Assembly: GCF_003028415.1 (NCBI RefSeq)
Contig: NZ_PYSV01000011.1
Coordinates: forward strand, 62,001 to 126,000
DNA: 64,000 nt
Direction: 5' to 3'
Source: Deinococcus arcticus
Lineage (GTDB): Bacteria; Deinococcota; Deinococci; Deinococcales; Deinococcaceae
Position 1 is the stretch's first letter. Each line of letters begins with the position of its first letter. The notes beneath the pieces are model-generated. The model worked only from the letters and a program-made list of their open reading frames with translations. It ran no database searches and was not told where the DNA came from. Shown here in pieces: positions 42,402-52,741 of this stretch. Position numbers and translations under genes: made by a program.

Positions 42402-43492
42402 AGACCTTTGAACGCTACGTGCTCTCGGAAATCCTGCCGTTTCTGGCTGGGGGGGTGGCGGCCGTGATCACGCTGCTGCTGCTGGCCAGCCTGGAAGGCA
42501 TTATTGCGCCGCTGCTGGCCAAGGGCGCCAACCCGGTGCTGGTGGCGCGGGTGCTGGCCCTGAGCGTGCCTGAAGCCACCGCCCGCGCCCTGCCCATCGC
42601 CCTGATGTTCGCGGTGCTGCTGGGCCTGTCGCGCCTGGCGGCCGACAGCGAGATCAAGAGCGCGGTGGCCTCGGGCATTCCGGCCGCGCGGCTGTTCCGC
42701 CCGGTGCTGGGCCTGGGGGCCGCTGTGGCCGTGCTGGCCTTTGCGCTGGGCGAGGGGCTGGTGCCGCGCGCCCGGGTGGAAGCGCGCGCCGTGCAGCGCC
42801 AGATTGTGCTGGACAATCCCCGGGTGCTGGGCCTGGGGCAGAACGTGGTGCTGCGCGACACCCTGAACCGCGCCATCAGCGTGGGTGAGGTGCGCCCGGG
42901 CGGCGAGCTGCGCGACCTGCGCATCGTGACGATGGTGGACGGCACCCTGCCCAGCGAGGTCATCACGGCCGCCGCCGGCCGCCTGCGCCCCGGAACCAAC
43001 GTGCTGGAACTGCGCCAGGGCCAGCGCGTGACCTACCAGAACGGCGATCCTCGGCCCTCGACCATCCTCAGCTTCAAGCAGGGCCGCCTGCCCCTGCAGG
43101 ACACCGGCACCGACCTGGGGGGCCAGCCCCAGACCGCCCAGCCCATCTACGATCCCCTGCCCGTGCTCTGGAGCCGCACGCAGACCTACCGCCAGCAGAA
43201 GATCAGCGCGCCGGCGGATTTTACGGCCCTGCACCAGAAGTTCGCCGGGCCGCTGGCAGCCCTGGCGCTGGCCTTTTTTGCCGTGACACTGGCGGTGTAT
43301 TCCTTTCGCAGCGGGCGCGACCTGGGGCTGGTGTGGGCGCTGCTGCTGACCTTTGCCTACTACGCCACCTACAGCGTGTTCCGCGTGATGGGCGAGAACG
43401 GCGCGGTACCCGGCGCCGTGGCGGCCTACGCGCCGGACGTGATCGCAGTGGTGGCGGGCGCAGGGCTGCTGTGGCTTACCTCGCGCCGCTGA
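42398..43492 (+). CDS. LptF/LptG family permease (second of pair)
   Basis: A 364-residue membrane protein starting at a GTG inside the stop of the first permease gene. Same layout: N-terminal segments (FLAGGVAAVITLLLLASLEG, LPIALMFAVLLGLSRLAADSE), a periplasmic domain, and C-terminal segments (LAALALAFFAVTLAVYSF, LGLVWALLLTFAYYATYSVF). The two should form the heterodimeric membrane part of an ABC-type lipid transporter; the ATPase partner is not in this window. Confidence 0.9.
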   Translation: MKTFERYVLSEILPFLAGGVAAVITLLLLASLEGIIAPLLAKGANPVLVARVLALSVPEATARALPIALMFAVLLGLSRLAADSEIKSAVASGIPAARLFRPVLGLGAAVAVLAFALGEGLVPRARVEARAVQRQIVLDNPRVLGLGQNVVLRDTLNRAISVGEVRPGGELRDLRIVTMVDGTLPSEVITAAAGRLRPGTNVLELRQGQRVTYQNGDPRPSTILSFKQGRLPLQDTGTDLGGQPQTAQPIYDPLPVLWSRTQTYRQQKISAPADFTALHQKFAGPLAALALAFFAVTLAVYSFRSGRDLGLVWALLLTFAYYATYSVFRVMGENGAVPGAVAAYAPDVIAVVAGAGLLWLTSRR

Positions 43493-43856
43493 GGGGCGCG
43501 CTCGCCGCTTCAGGGACTTCTGCCCCGGCGGGTGGAGTCCAGCGGCTTCCCCAGCGTGCCATCGCCGCAATGATCTCGCCCAGGCTCTGGCCCTGTTCGG
43601 TCAGGGCATACTCCACCCGGGGGGGCACCTCGGCGTAGACGGTACGGGTGACCAGTCCCTGCGCTTCGAGCTGGCGCAGCCGCTCGGTCAGGGTTTTGGG
43701 CGACACGCGGCCCAGGGTGCGTTTCAGGTCGCTGAAGCGCCGCGTGCCGCCCAGCAGGTCGCGCAGAATCAGGGTGGTCCACTTGCCGCCAATCACCTGC
43801 ATGGTGCGCTCCACGCCACATTCGGGGCGGCTCACCATCGCCTGACCGTATTTCAT
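43476..43856 (-). CDS. HxlR-family transcriptional regulator
   Basis: A 126-residue winged-helix protein. The family signature is complete: PECGVERTMQVIGGKWTTLILRDLLGGTRRFSDL, with the early Cys that senses redox or electrophiles in some members, then SPKTLTERLRQLEAQGLVTR. Divergent from the NAD(P)-binding gene at 44000 and probably controls it and the following oxidoreductase. An upstream ATG at 43907 is possible. The 3' end overlaps the permease gene by 17 bp. Confidence 0.9.
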   Translation of the reverse strand: MKYGQAMVSRPECGVERTMQVIGGKWTTLILRDLLGGTRRFSDLKRTLGRVSPKTLTERLRQLEAQGLVTRTVYAEVPPRVEYALTEQGQSLGEIIAAMARWGSRWTPPAGAEVPEAASAPLSGAR

Positions 43857-43999
43857 GCCCGCAGCGTAACTGTTCCCAGAGGGAAGCGTCAGGGTTTCCA
43901 AAACCATACTGGCTTTTCTTTGTGCTCCTGCTTCCGCTCGGGGGGCTTTGTTTTCTAGCCTGGGCCCATGACCCCCACTGCTGTTTGCCGAGGCCCCCT

Positions 44000-44620
44000 A
44001 TGAAGCTGGCCCTGCTGGGCGCGACTGGCCGCACCGGCCGCCTGCTGCTGGATCAGGCGCTGGCCCGGGGCCACGAGGTGCAGGCCCTGGCCCGCCGCCC
44101 CGAAGTGCTGAGCACCCGCCCTGGCCTAAGCGTGGTGGCCGGTCGCCTGCAGGACGAGGCCGCCGTGCAGGCCGCGCTGCGCGGCGCCGACGCCGTGTTG
44201 AGTGCCCTGGGACCGGTCAAGGGCGACGCAGCCGGCGTGATGACCCAGGCCGCCCAGGTGCTGGTGCGCCGGATGCCAGAGGCCGGTGTGCGCCGGGTGG
44301 TCACGCTGACCGGGGCCGGGGTGCCGTTCCCCGGGGACGTGCCGGGCCCGGTGGACCACCTCTTCCGCACGCTGCTGAAGGTGCTGCAGGGTGACGTGCT
44401 GCGTGACGCGGCGGAACACGTGCGCCTGCTGAGCACCTCGGACCTGGACTGGACCGTGGTGCGCGCGCCCATGCTGACCGACGGGCCGGCGGGGCCGGTG
44501 CGCTCCGGGCCGGTGGGCCGTACCGGCCCCCGCGTGCCGCGCGCCAGTGTGGCCGCCTTCATGCTGGACGCCGCCGAGCAGGGCACCCTGTTGCGTCAGG
44601 CCCCCGCCGTCAGTGCGTAG
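44000..44620 (+). CDS. NAD(P)-binding atypical SDR (NmrA/HSCARG-like)
   Basis: A 206-residue protein with the Rossmann start MKLALLGATGRTGRLLLDQAL and a TLTGAGVPFPGD segment, typical of single-domain NAD(P)H-binding proteins that act as reductases or redox sensors. No catalytic Tyr-x-x-x-Lys is obvious. Followed 21 bp later by a zinc-less medium-chain reductase, and divergent from the HxlR regulator, so the three likely form one redox-responsive unit. Confidence 0.85.
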   Translation: MKLALLGATGRTGRLLLDQALARGHEVQALARRPEVLSTRPGLSVVAGRLQDEAAVQAALRGADAVLSALGPVKGDAAGVMTQAAQVLVRRMPEAGVRRVVTLTGAGVPFPGDVPGPVDHLFRTLLKVLQGDVLRDAAEHVRLLSTSDLDWTVVRAPMLTDGPAGPVRSGPVGRTGPRVPRASVAAFMLDAAEQGTLLRQAPAVSA

Positions 44621-44641
44621 CCCAGCGGCAGGGCGGAGGCC

Positions 44642-45607
44642 GTGAGGGCTGCCCGGCTGCGCCACTTCGGCGGCCCCGAGGTGCTGCGCGTGGAAGAGGT
44701 GCCCTGGCCCGCGCCCGGGGGCGACGAGGTGCTGGTGCGCGTGGCGGCCAGCAGTGTGAACGCCACCGATCTGGCGCTGCGGGCCGGTGGCCTGGGGCCC
44801 CTGGCGGCCCGGCAGTTGCCCCTGACCGTGGGCTTTGACGTGTGCGGCGAGGTGGTGGCCTGCGGCCCGCGCGTGACCGCCTTCCGGCCCGGCGAGCGGG
44901 TGTACGCCCTGCTGGGCCTGCGAGCGGGTGGCAGCGCCGAGTACGTGACGGTGCGCCAGGGCCGCGCGGCGCTGGCCCCCCGGATGGTGCCGGCGGTGCA
45001 GGCGGCGGCGGTGCCCCTGGCAGCCCTGACCGCCCTGCAGGCCCTGCGCGCCCAGGGGGGGCTGCAGCCGCGCCGCACCGGCCAGCGACCCCGGGTGCTG
45101 GTGTACGGCGCGGCCGGGGGCATCGGCTCCTTTGCGGTGGGGCTGGCGCGCGTGCTGGGCGCCCTGGTCACCGGTGTGGCCCGCCCGGAAAAACACGCCT
45201 TCGTGCAGGCCATGGGCGCCGACGAGGTGCTGGCCCCCGCTGACCTGGACTGGGCGCAGACCGGGCCCTGGGACGTGGTGCTGGACACCCCGCCGGCCCT
45301 GAGCTTTGCAGCGGTGCGCCCGGCCCTGGGCGAGCGCGGCGTGCTGGTCAGCACCCGGCCGCTGCCCACGCGGCTGGGCGACGCGGCCGCCATGCTGCCC
45401 CGCCCGGGGCCCCACCCGCGCCTGGCCACCATGCACACCGCCGAGCGGGGGCTGGACCTGGCGTTTCTGGCCCGCCTGATTGAGGGCGGCGAGCTGCGTG
45501 TGCCGGTGGACCGGGTGTTTGCCCTGGACGACATTGCCGCCGCCCACCGCTACGCCGAGGGCGACGAGGTGCGCGGCAAGGTGGTGGTGGCGGTGGCCGA
45601 AGGGTAA
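44642..45607 (+). CDS. medium-chain reductase, quinone oxidoreductase-like
   Basis: A 321-residue NADP(H)-dependent oxidoreductase with a GTG start. N-terminal MRAARLRHFGGPEVLRVEEVP and SSVNATDLALRAGG, then PLTVGFDVCGEVVACG, then the nucleotide loop VYGAAGGIGSFAVGLARVLG. The catalytic and structural zinc ligands of alcohol dehydrogenases are missing, as in quinone oxidoreductases. Its stop codon is inside copy 2 of the structured repeat, which likely ends its transcript. Confidence 0.88.
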   Translation: MRAARLRHFGGPEVLRVEEVPWPAPGGDEVLVRVAASSVNATDLALRAGGLGPLAARQLPLTVGFDVCGEVVACGPRVTAFRPGERVYALLGLRAGGSAEYVTVRQGRAALAPRMVPAVQAAAVPLAALTALQALRAQGGLQPRRTGQRPRVLVYGAAGGIGSFAVGLARVLGALVTGVARPEKHAFVQAMGADEVLAPADLDWAQTGPWDVVLDTPPALSFAAVRPALGERGVLVSTRPLPTRLGDAAAMLPRPGPHPRLATMHTAERGLDLAFLARLIEGGELRVPVDRVFALDDIAAAHRYAEGDEVRGKVVVAVAEG

Positions 45608-45731
45608 GGACGTTGCACCTCACGTTACGACTTTGCAGGAGAGCACCGCAAAGTCTCCACTCCCGGTGCAACGTACTTTTTTCGATACTCGCTCCGCTCG
45701 GTTGATCTAAAGATCAACAGCGAGCTACTTA
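45606..45731 (+). repeat. structured intergenic repeat, copy 2
   Basis: Same family as 39933-40079. The outer stem is GACGTTGCACC/GGTGCAACGT. The loop carries a further perfect 8-bp stem, GACTTTGC/GCAAAGTC, around AGGAGAGCACC. After six T comes the hairpin GTTGATC/GATCAAC within CTCGCT/AGCGAG. It lies between two convergent genes. Confidence 0.85.
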
Positions 45732-45739
45732 GCTGCCGC

Positions 45740-46522
45740 TCAGTAAGGGCCCTGTCCGCCTGCCTTCAGCGCGTAGTGCACCCGGCGCAGCGCCACCGCC
45801 TGCGCCCGCGAGAGGGGCAGGCCCCGGGCCAGCCGGTCCAGGGCGCGGGCGTGCAGGGCCAGCCGGTGTGGGGCGTCGGTGTCCAGGGTGGGCATGTACT
45901 CGAACGTGACCGCTGGCCCCAGAGCATCGACCAGGGCGTCCAGGCGTTCGAGCGACGGCGACTGGCGCCGCCCCCGGTGAATCAGCGCCTCGGCATAGCG
46001 GCGCACGTGGAACTTGTGGTCACTCTGCACCTGAAACCGCGCGTAGCCCAGGGCGCGGGCGTGGGTCAGGGCCATGCGGATGGCCTCGCGTTCGGCCAGC
46101 CCCTCGTGGCCCCGGGTATCACGCAGCACGGCCGCGTAGGGGGTTGCGCCCAGCAGGTAGCCCAGGCTCAGGGAACCGTCCCCCTTGTCGGCACTGCCAT
46201 CGGTGCGGATGAGCACGGTGCCGGTGGCGTGCGGGTGATGCGTCTTCAGTGCATTCTGCGCCGCCGCGTCCAGGGGGTGCCCAGCCGCCAGCCGCGCCAG
46301 GGCCCCGGCCAGTGTAGCCGCCTGCCGGGCGCGGTCCTCTTCCCCTGCTCCTGGCACCAGCGCCCGGAAGTCCAGCGCCGCCGCGTGCCGGGCCGCCAGT
46401 GCGGCGGCGCCCAGGTTCACGGGGCCCGGCACACCGTAGGGCACCCCGTCCAGCACGTAGCCCGCGCCATCCGGGATCTCGGCCGCGCAGAGGGTGGCCC
46501 GCTGGTGGCGAGGGACGGTCAC
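45740..46522 (-). CDS. RNase H-like domain protein
   Basis: A 260-residue protein with a GTG start inside the stop of the upstream SDR gene (GTGA). The C-terminal half looks like an RNase HI/RVT_3-type domain with all four acids in place: Asp in IRTDGSADKG, Glu in AEREAIRMAL, Asp in QSDHKFHVRR and Asp in DTDAPHRLA. The N-terminal ~110 residues (AEIPDGAGYVLDGVPYGVPGPVNLGAAALAARHAAALDF) are unassigned. It may degrade RNA in hybrids, but this subgroup has no firmly known role. Confidence 0.75.
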   Translation of the reverse strand: MTVPRHQRATLCAAEIPDGAGYVLDGVPYGVPGPVNLGAAALAARHAAALDFRALVPGAGEEDRARQAATLAGALARLAAGHPLDAAAQNALKTHHPHATGTVLIRTDGSADKGDGSLSLGYLLGATPYAAVLRDTRGHEGLAEREAIRMALTHARALGYARFQVQSDHKFHVRRYAEALIHRGRRQSPSLERLDALVDALGPAVTFEYMPTLDTDAPHRLALHARALDRLARGLPLSRAQAVALRRVHYALKAGGQGPY

Positions 46523-47778
46523 CAGGGCTGCACCCGGTAGTCTTTCAGGAACACGCCGGCCAGGGGCCGCCCAGGCTCGTTCAGGCCGCTGAACATGGGA
46601 TCGCACAGCCGGGCCGCTGCGTCGTCCAGGTCCAGCGGCAGCCGGAAGCCCTGGGCCGCCATGCGCTCTTGCTGGGGATGCGGCTCCTGGTGCGATACCC
46701 AGCCGGGGTCCACGCTGGTCATGTAAATGCCCTCGCGCGCCAGCCGTGGCCCGCTGGTGCGGGTCAGCATGTTCAGCGCCGCCTTGGCCATGTTGGTGTG
46801 GGGGTGGCGGTCACTCTTGTCAGCCCGTGAAAACTGTCCCTCCACAGCGCTCACGTTCACGATAAAGCGCCGCTCGAACGGCGAGCGCCGCAGAAGAGGC
46901 AGCAGGCCGCTGCACAGCAGGTAGGGCGCGGTGGTGTTCACCAGCTGCACCTCTAGCAATTCGCGGGCCTCGACCTCCTCCAGCCGGGCCGTCCAGCTGT
47001 TGTGGGGGCGCAGGTCCAGGGCGTGACCATGCCGGTTCAGGGGCTCGGGTGGGGCGAACAGTGAAGGGGCAGCAGAACTGTCTGGCAAGCTGGGCGCAGG
47101 CCACGCGATCCTCAGGGCCAGCCGGGGACCGGGCAGGGCCTGCCGCTCCCCCTGCAGCAGCGCGGCATAGAAGCTGGGCGGCCGCGCGATGGTCTGCGCG
47201 GCGTTGTTGATCAGCAGGTCCAGGTGGGGCTGGGTGCGGCTCAGTTCCTCTATAAACGCCTGCACCGCGCGCAGATCCCGCAGGTCCAGGCCGTACAGGG
47301 TCAGCAGGCCCTGCCACTCGGCGGCGTCTGGCTCCTGGGTAAATCGCCGCGCTGCGTCCTGTGGAAAGCGGGTGGTCACGATGACCTGGGCCCCACTGCG
47401 TAGCAGCCGCAGGGCTGCCGCGTGCCCAATGTTTACCCGGCCACCGGTCAGCAGGGCCACCCGGCCGCTCAGGTCGGCGCGTGCATGCCGCTTGCGGTGG
47501 TTCAGCTGACCGCACGGGGCGCACAGGGCCGGATTGCCCGCGTCGGCCAGCCCAAAGGTTTGCCGGCACATGTAGCAGCGCCGCCCAGAGTCCGGCTTTG
47601 GCGGTGGGTGCCGGGCGGCCTCTTCTGCCTGCCGGGCGTGCTTGCGCCCCAGGCGATTCACACCAGCCACCAGCGTGCGGAAGGCGGGCTGATCATCGGC
47701 CAGGGCCGGATTGCGCAACACGGCTTGAAGCACGCGCTGCGCTGTTTGCCAGTCAAGGGGGGTCAGATCGGGGTCCAT
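46519..47778 (-). CDS. short-chain dehydrogenase with N-terminal zinc-ribbon
   Basis: A 419-residue protein. An N-terminal helical region and a CYMC...CAPC zinc-binding pair (about residues 68-90) precede a Rossmann SDR domain with VALLTGGRVNIGHAAALRLL and LLINNAAQ. At the catalytic position the usual Tyr-x-x-x-Lys reads Thr-N-M-A-Lys (HTNMAKAAL), so the catalytic Tyr is absent. It is therefore either a non-classical reductase or a binding protein. Coupled to the RNase H-like gene downstream. Confidence 0.85.
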   Translation of the reverse strand: MDPDLTPLDWQTAQRVLQAVLRNPALADDQPAFRTLVAGVNRLGRKHARQAEEAARHPPPKPDSGRRCYMCRQTFGLADAGNPALCAPCGQLNHRKRHARADLSGRVALLTGGRVNIGHAAALRLLRSGAQVIVTTRFPQDAARRFTQEPDAAEWQGLLTLYGLDLRDLRAVQAFIEELSRTQPHLDLLINNAAQTIARPPSFYAALLQGERQALPGPRLALRIAWPAPSLPDSSAAPSLFAPPEPLNRHGHALDLRPHNSWTARLEEVEARELLEVQLVNTTAPYLLCSGLLPLLRRSPFERRFIVNVSAVEGQFSRADKSDRHPHTNMAKAALNMLTRTSGPRLAREGIYMTSVDPGWVSHQEPHPQQERMAAQGFRLPLDLDDAAARLCDPMFSGLNEPGRPLAGVFLKDYRVQPW

Positions 47779-47831
47779 AGGTCAAAGAGAGGTGGAGGTG
47801 GACACCGCTTTATGAAAACGGGCCACCTCCG

Positions 47832-47903
47832 CTGTCCGGGACGGAATTGAACCGCCGACCTCCTGCGTGACAGGCAGGCACTCTTCCACTGAGCTACCGG
47901 ACC
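47832..47903 (-). tRNA. tRNA-Asp (GTC)-like, atypical, no encoded CCA
   Basis: A 72-nt cloverleaf with good D-, anticodon and T-arms. The anticodon loop CTGTCAC gives GTC. The acceptor GGTCCGG/CCGGACA has a G1-A72 mismatch, and CGG stands where CCA would be. The body resembles the neighbouring tRNA-Ala-like gene more than the canonical tRNA-Asp at 25249-25324. Confidence 0.75.
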
Positions 47904-47992
47904 TCTGCAGTGTAGCGGGCCCGGGTCGCCTGCGGCGCTCGTTTGCCCAAAAGGTGGGAGCCGCATCACCTTGGCAAGGTGGGCGGCCCCCG

Positions 47993-48064
47993 GCGTTCAG
48001 AGCGGACTCGAACCGCCGACCCCTCGCTTGCAAAGCGAGTGCTCTTCCCCTGAGCTACCGAACA
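47993..48064 (-). tRNA. tRNA-Ala (TGC)-like, atypical, no encoded CCA
   Basis: A 72-nt cloverleaf. The anticodon loop TTTGCAA gives TGC. The acceptor TGTTCGG/CTGAACG has a T1-G72 wobble, and the 3-70 pair is T-A, not the G-U that marks tRNA-Ala for its synthetase. CCA is not encoded. It begins 8 bp after the pta stop and is probably cotranscribed with ackA-pta. Confidence 0.75.
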
Positions 48065-48072
48065 GCTTCATT

Positions 48073-50174
48073 TTACCCCTGCCCCTCCACCTGCGTGGCC
48101 TGAATGGCGGTCAGGGCGATGGTGTACACGATGTCGTCCACCAGCGCGCCGCGTGAGAGGTCGTTCACGGGCTTGCGCAGGCCCTGAAGCATGGGGCCCA
48201 CCGCCACCACGCCGGCGGCGCGCTGCACAGCCTTGTAGGTGGTGTTGCCGGTGTTCAGGTCCGGGAAGATAAACACGGTGGCGCGCCCGGCCACCGGACT
48301 GCCCGGGGCCTTTTGCTGGCCCACCGAGAGCACGCTGGCCGCGTCGTACTGCATGGGGCCGTCCACCACGAGGTCGGGCCGCCGCTCACGCACCAGCGCC
48401 GTGGCCGCCTTGACCTTCTCCACGTCCTCGCCACTGCCGGATTCTCCGGTGGAGTACGACAGCATGGCCACCCGGGGCGTAATTCCGAACGCGCGGGCGC
48501 TGTCGGCGCTCTGAATGGCAATATCGGCCAGCTCCTCGGCGCCCGGGTTGGGGTTGATGGCGGCGTCGCCGTACACCAGCACCTGTTCAGGCATCAGCAT
48601 GAAGAACACCGAACTCACCAGCCCGGCGCCCGGCGCGGTCTTGATGAGTTGCAGCGCCGGGCGCACCGTGTTGGCGGTGGTGTGAATGGCGCCCGACACC
48701 AGCCCGTCTACCTCGCCCAGCGCCAGCATCATGGTGCCCAGCACCACGGTGTCTTCCAGCTGCGCCTCGGCCTGCGGGGCCGTCAGCCCCTTGTTCCTGC
48801 GCAGCTCAACCATGGGCGCCACGTACTGCTGGCGAATGCTTTCCGGGTCCAGGATCTCCAGACCCTCCGGTAAGGTCAGGCCCTGGCCCTCGGCCACCTG
48901 CCGCACCCGGTCGGGCTTGGCCAGCAGCACGCAGCGGGCAATGCCCTTTTCGGTGCAGCGAATGGCGGCCTTCACGGTGCGGGGCTCATCGCCCTCGGGC
49001 AGCACAATGCGTTTACCGGCCGCGCGCGCCTTCTGAATCAGCTCGTAGCGAAAGGCGCTGGGGGGCAGGCGCCGCTCGCCACTGCTGACCGGGGCCCGCA
49101 GGCGGGTGCCCAGCGGCACCGTATCCAGCCGGTCGGCGATGAACTCCAGAATGCGCTCCATGCGGCTCAGGTCGTCGTGCGGCACCCGCGCGTCCAGCCG
49201 CGAGAGGCGCGAAGCGGTCTGAAACGAATTCGTCTCCACCCGCAGCACCGGCAGCGTGCTGCCCAGCGCGGCGCGGCACAGCCGCTCAATAGAGGCTTCG
49301 GGCGCGCTGCCCGAGGTGAACATCAGCCCCGCCAGCGGCACCCCGCTGAGGTGCGACAGGGCAGCGGCCATGATCACGTCCTCGCGGTCCCCGGGCGTGA
49401 CCACCAGGGCCCCGGGCACAAACAGGTGCGCCATCTTGGGGACCGTGCGCGCCGTGACCACGGTGCTCGTCACGCGGCGCAGGGTCGCCTCGCCCTCGTT
49501 GATCACCTCGGCCCCCAGGTGCCGGGCCACGTCCAGGGTGCGCGGGGCCGTGAGGTCGGCCGAACTGGACACCACGCCCAGCAGCGGCAATTCCCCGCTG
49601 GCCAGCACGCGGCTGCGCGAGCGCAGTTCGGCCATCAGGGTGCCGTAGTCCAGCGCGGGCGGCGCAAAATTCAGCACGTACCCGCTGAGGCCGCTGCCGT
49701 CACTGCGGCGGTAGCCCTGCGCGGTGATTTCCAGTTCGTCGGCCAGTTCCCCGGCGCCCACCCCGGCCAGGCTGGAGACCAGCACCGTATCAGCTTCCAG
49801 ATTGCGCGCAAGGCTGGCATTCAGTGCCGAGGCGTAGGGGTTGCGCTCGGTCAGCGCCAGCCCCTCGGCCACCAGCACGTCGGCGCCGCCTGCTGTGGCC
49901 TCGCGTGCCAGGGCCACCACGCTTTCCATCAATTCTTCTTCCGCGCCGTGGCTCAGCTGTTCCTCGGCCAGGGTCAGGGCAATGGGGTCAGGCGTATTCA
50001 GGTGCGCCAGGGTGCGGGCGAAATGCACGCTGTCATCGGTGCGCGGCTCGTGCGTCTGGGCAATGGGCTTGAGAAAAGCCACTTTCAGGCCCTGGCGCTC
50101 CAGGGCGCGGGTCAGGCCCAGGGCGGTGCTTGTCAGGCCCACGCCGTTGCGGGTGGGCGCCACAAACAGCGTCT

Positions 50175-50178
<4 letters not shown>
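48073..50178 (-). CDS. pta: phosphate acetyltransferase (long form)
   Basis: Interconverts acetyl-CoA and acetyl-phosphate. A 701-residue three-part protein: an N-terminal P-loop-like BioD-type domain (TRNGVGLTSTALGLTRALE), a middle DRTGG-type domain (FVPGALVVTPGDREDVIMAA), and the catalytic C-terminal PTA domain (KRIVLPEGDEPRTVKAA, FFMLMPEQVLVYGDAAINPNP, KAATALVRERRPDLVVDGPMQYDAA). Coupled to ackA by an ATGA overlap. Confidence 0.96.
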
Positions 50179-51365
<1,187 letters not shown>

Positions 51366-51459
51366 GCGCCCATTCTGACAGCGGGGGCCAGCGAGGCGGA
51401 TTTCTCAAGGAATGGCGAAGGCGGGAGGACCCCCATCCTCTCGCCGCCTGCCGGTGCGG

Positions 51460-51756
51460 TTATTCAGTGTCTTCGCCGCGCAGATGGGCCACGATGCCTT
51501 CCAGGTCACCTGGGCTCAGATGCTCCATCAGCCACGCCACGGTCACGGACTGGCCCTGGGCGCGGGTGTTCAACAGGTCGGCCAGTTTCTTCAGCAGGGC
51601 GTCCATCACGGCGTCGTCACTCTCAGCGTCCTGGCCAGCAGAGGCCAGATCGCGTTCTTCAGCGAGCGACAGGGGCAAGGAGGCAAACGAGAGGCCATTG
51701 ATCTCAAAGGGCGAGCGCTGGGTGGCCTGACGGCCAAATTTGATGGTCTGGGTCAT
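51460..51756 (-). CDS. small protein resembling phage tail assembly chaperones
   Basis: A 98-residue acidic helical protein beginning MTQTIKFGRQATQRSPFEIN; AGGAGA fixes the ATG at 51756. An N-terminal strand pair followed by helices (LKKLADLLNTRAQGQSVTVAWLMEHLSPGDLEGIVAHL) is reminiscent of small tail-assembly-chaperone proteins of phages and phage-like particles. The likeness is weak. Last gene of a tight three-gene unit behind the DUF4157 protein, so it could also be an immunity or chaperone component. Confidence 0.55.
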   Translation of the reverse strand: MTQTIKFGRQATQRSPFEINGLSFASLPLSLAEERDLASAGQDAESDDAVMDALLKKLADLLNTRAQGQSVTVAWLMEHLSPGDLEGIVAHLRGEDTE

Positions 51757-51773
51757 GGGGTCTCCTGTGGGCA

Positions 51774-52739
51774 TCAGGCGTCAGAAAGAAATTCCACGCC
51801 GCCGGTCTTGTCGCCTTCGTACTTCCTGGCCTGCTGAATGGACTCTTCTTCCGAGTGAAGCTGTTGCTTGCCGGTCAGCAGGTCAGGGTTCATCTTGATG
51901 CGTTCGGTGCTGTCCAGCAGGACCTGATACAGGGCGCTGAGGGTGGCAGTGAAGATAGGCCGCGCCTCGGTGCCTGCAGTGAGGGTGCCGGAAATGGCGA
52001 GCTCCGAGACTCCATCGTCGAAGCAATAGGAAGCAGTGGGGAGGGGAGCTTTCCGGTATGCAGCGGCAAAGTAATGTGGTGTGAGGCTGTGCTTCGATTT
52101 TTCAATTAGAGGCACAAAGTCAGAAAAACCATATCTGATACTAAACTCATGTGACAGATGTTTCAGGCCAACTATCGCATAAGCTCCTGCGGTATCAAAC
52201 GCAATGTATTCCGGCTGAACTTCCCTGACCCGGCAACGCCGAACATGCTTCATATAGTGGACAAGGGCTTCTGAAGCATTATCAAAGGAGCGGCCGTCGC
52301 AAACGAAACGAACCTCCTTCGGGGGATAGAGCCTGGAGTCATCTTTGTTCAGAAGATAGTCGAAGGTCGAGAGCATATTGAAAACGTGCATCTCTGGCTT
52401 GCCCTGATACCTCATCAGTTGGTGATATCTGGCAGTCAGGCCGCTGCCCTCATGGTCGAGAATAGCAGTTATATTTTCGAACTGAACCTTGGTTAAGTTC
52501 AGATACTTTTCCCTTTGGGCAACATCAAGATTATCAGGTGCCAGCTTCGCCTTTGCATTCAGCCAAGAATGATCATGGCCTTTGTAAATGCAGATGATGT
52601 GTCTTCCGAGTTGCACATGAATCTCGGAAGCGTCTAAGTGCTTTACCACCTCATGTCTTTGGCAGTAGTCGACGGCCAAGTCGAAAGCCGAACCTAGGAA
52701 GGGTGGGGCGACTTCAAATTTCTTCTTCTTCCAAAACAT
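51774..52739 (-). CDS. hypothetical protein between DUF4157 toxin candidate and chaperone-like gene
   Basis: A 321-residue protein starting MFWKKKKFEVAPPFLGSAFD. No family recognised, and no signal peptide or membrane segment. It has several His/Cys/Tyr-rich stretches (YHQLMRYQGKPEMHVFNML, YMKHVRRCRVREVQPEYIAFD). Codon use and GC content are lower than the neighbouring chromosome, especially at 52080-52700. Its start lies 2 bp after the DUF4157 stop, so the genes are cotranscribed. By position it could be the cognate immunity protein. Confidence 0.65.
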   Translation of the reverse strand: MFWKKKKFEVAPPFLGSAFDLAVDYCQRHEVVKHLDASEIHVQLGRHIICIYKGHDHSWLNAKAKLAPDNLDVAQREKYLNLTKVQFENITAILDHEGSGLTARYHQLMRYQGKPEMHVFNMLSTFDYLLNKDDSRLYPPKEVRFVCDGRSFDNASEALVHYMKHVRRCRVREVQPEYIAFDTAGAYAIVGLKHLSHEFSIRYGFSDFVPLIEKSKHSLTPHYFAAAYRKAPLPTASYCFDDGVSELAISGTLTAGTEARPIFTATLSALYQVLLDSTERIKMNPDLLTGKQQLHSEEESIQQARKYEGDKTGGVEFLSDA

Positions 52740-52741
52740 GG

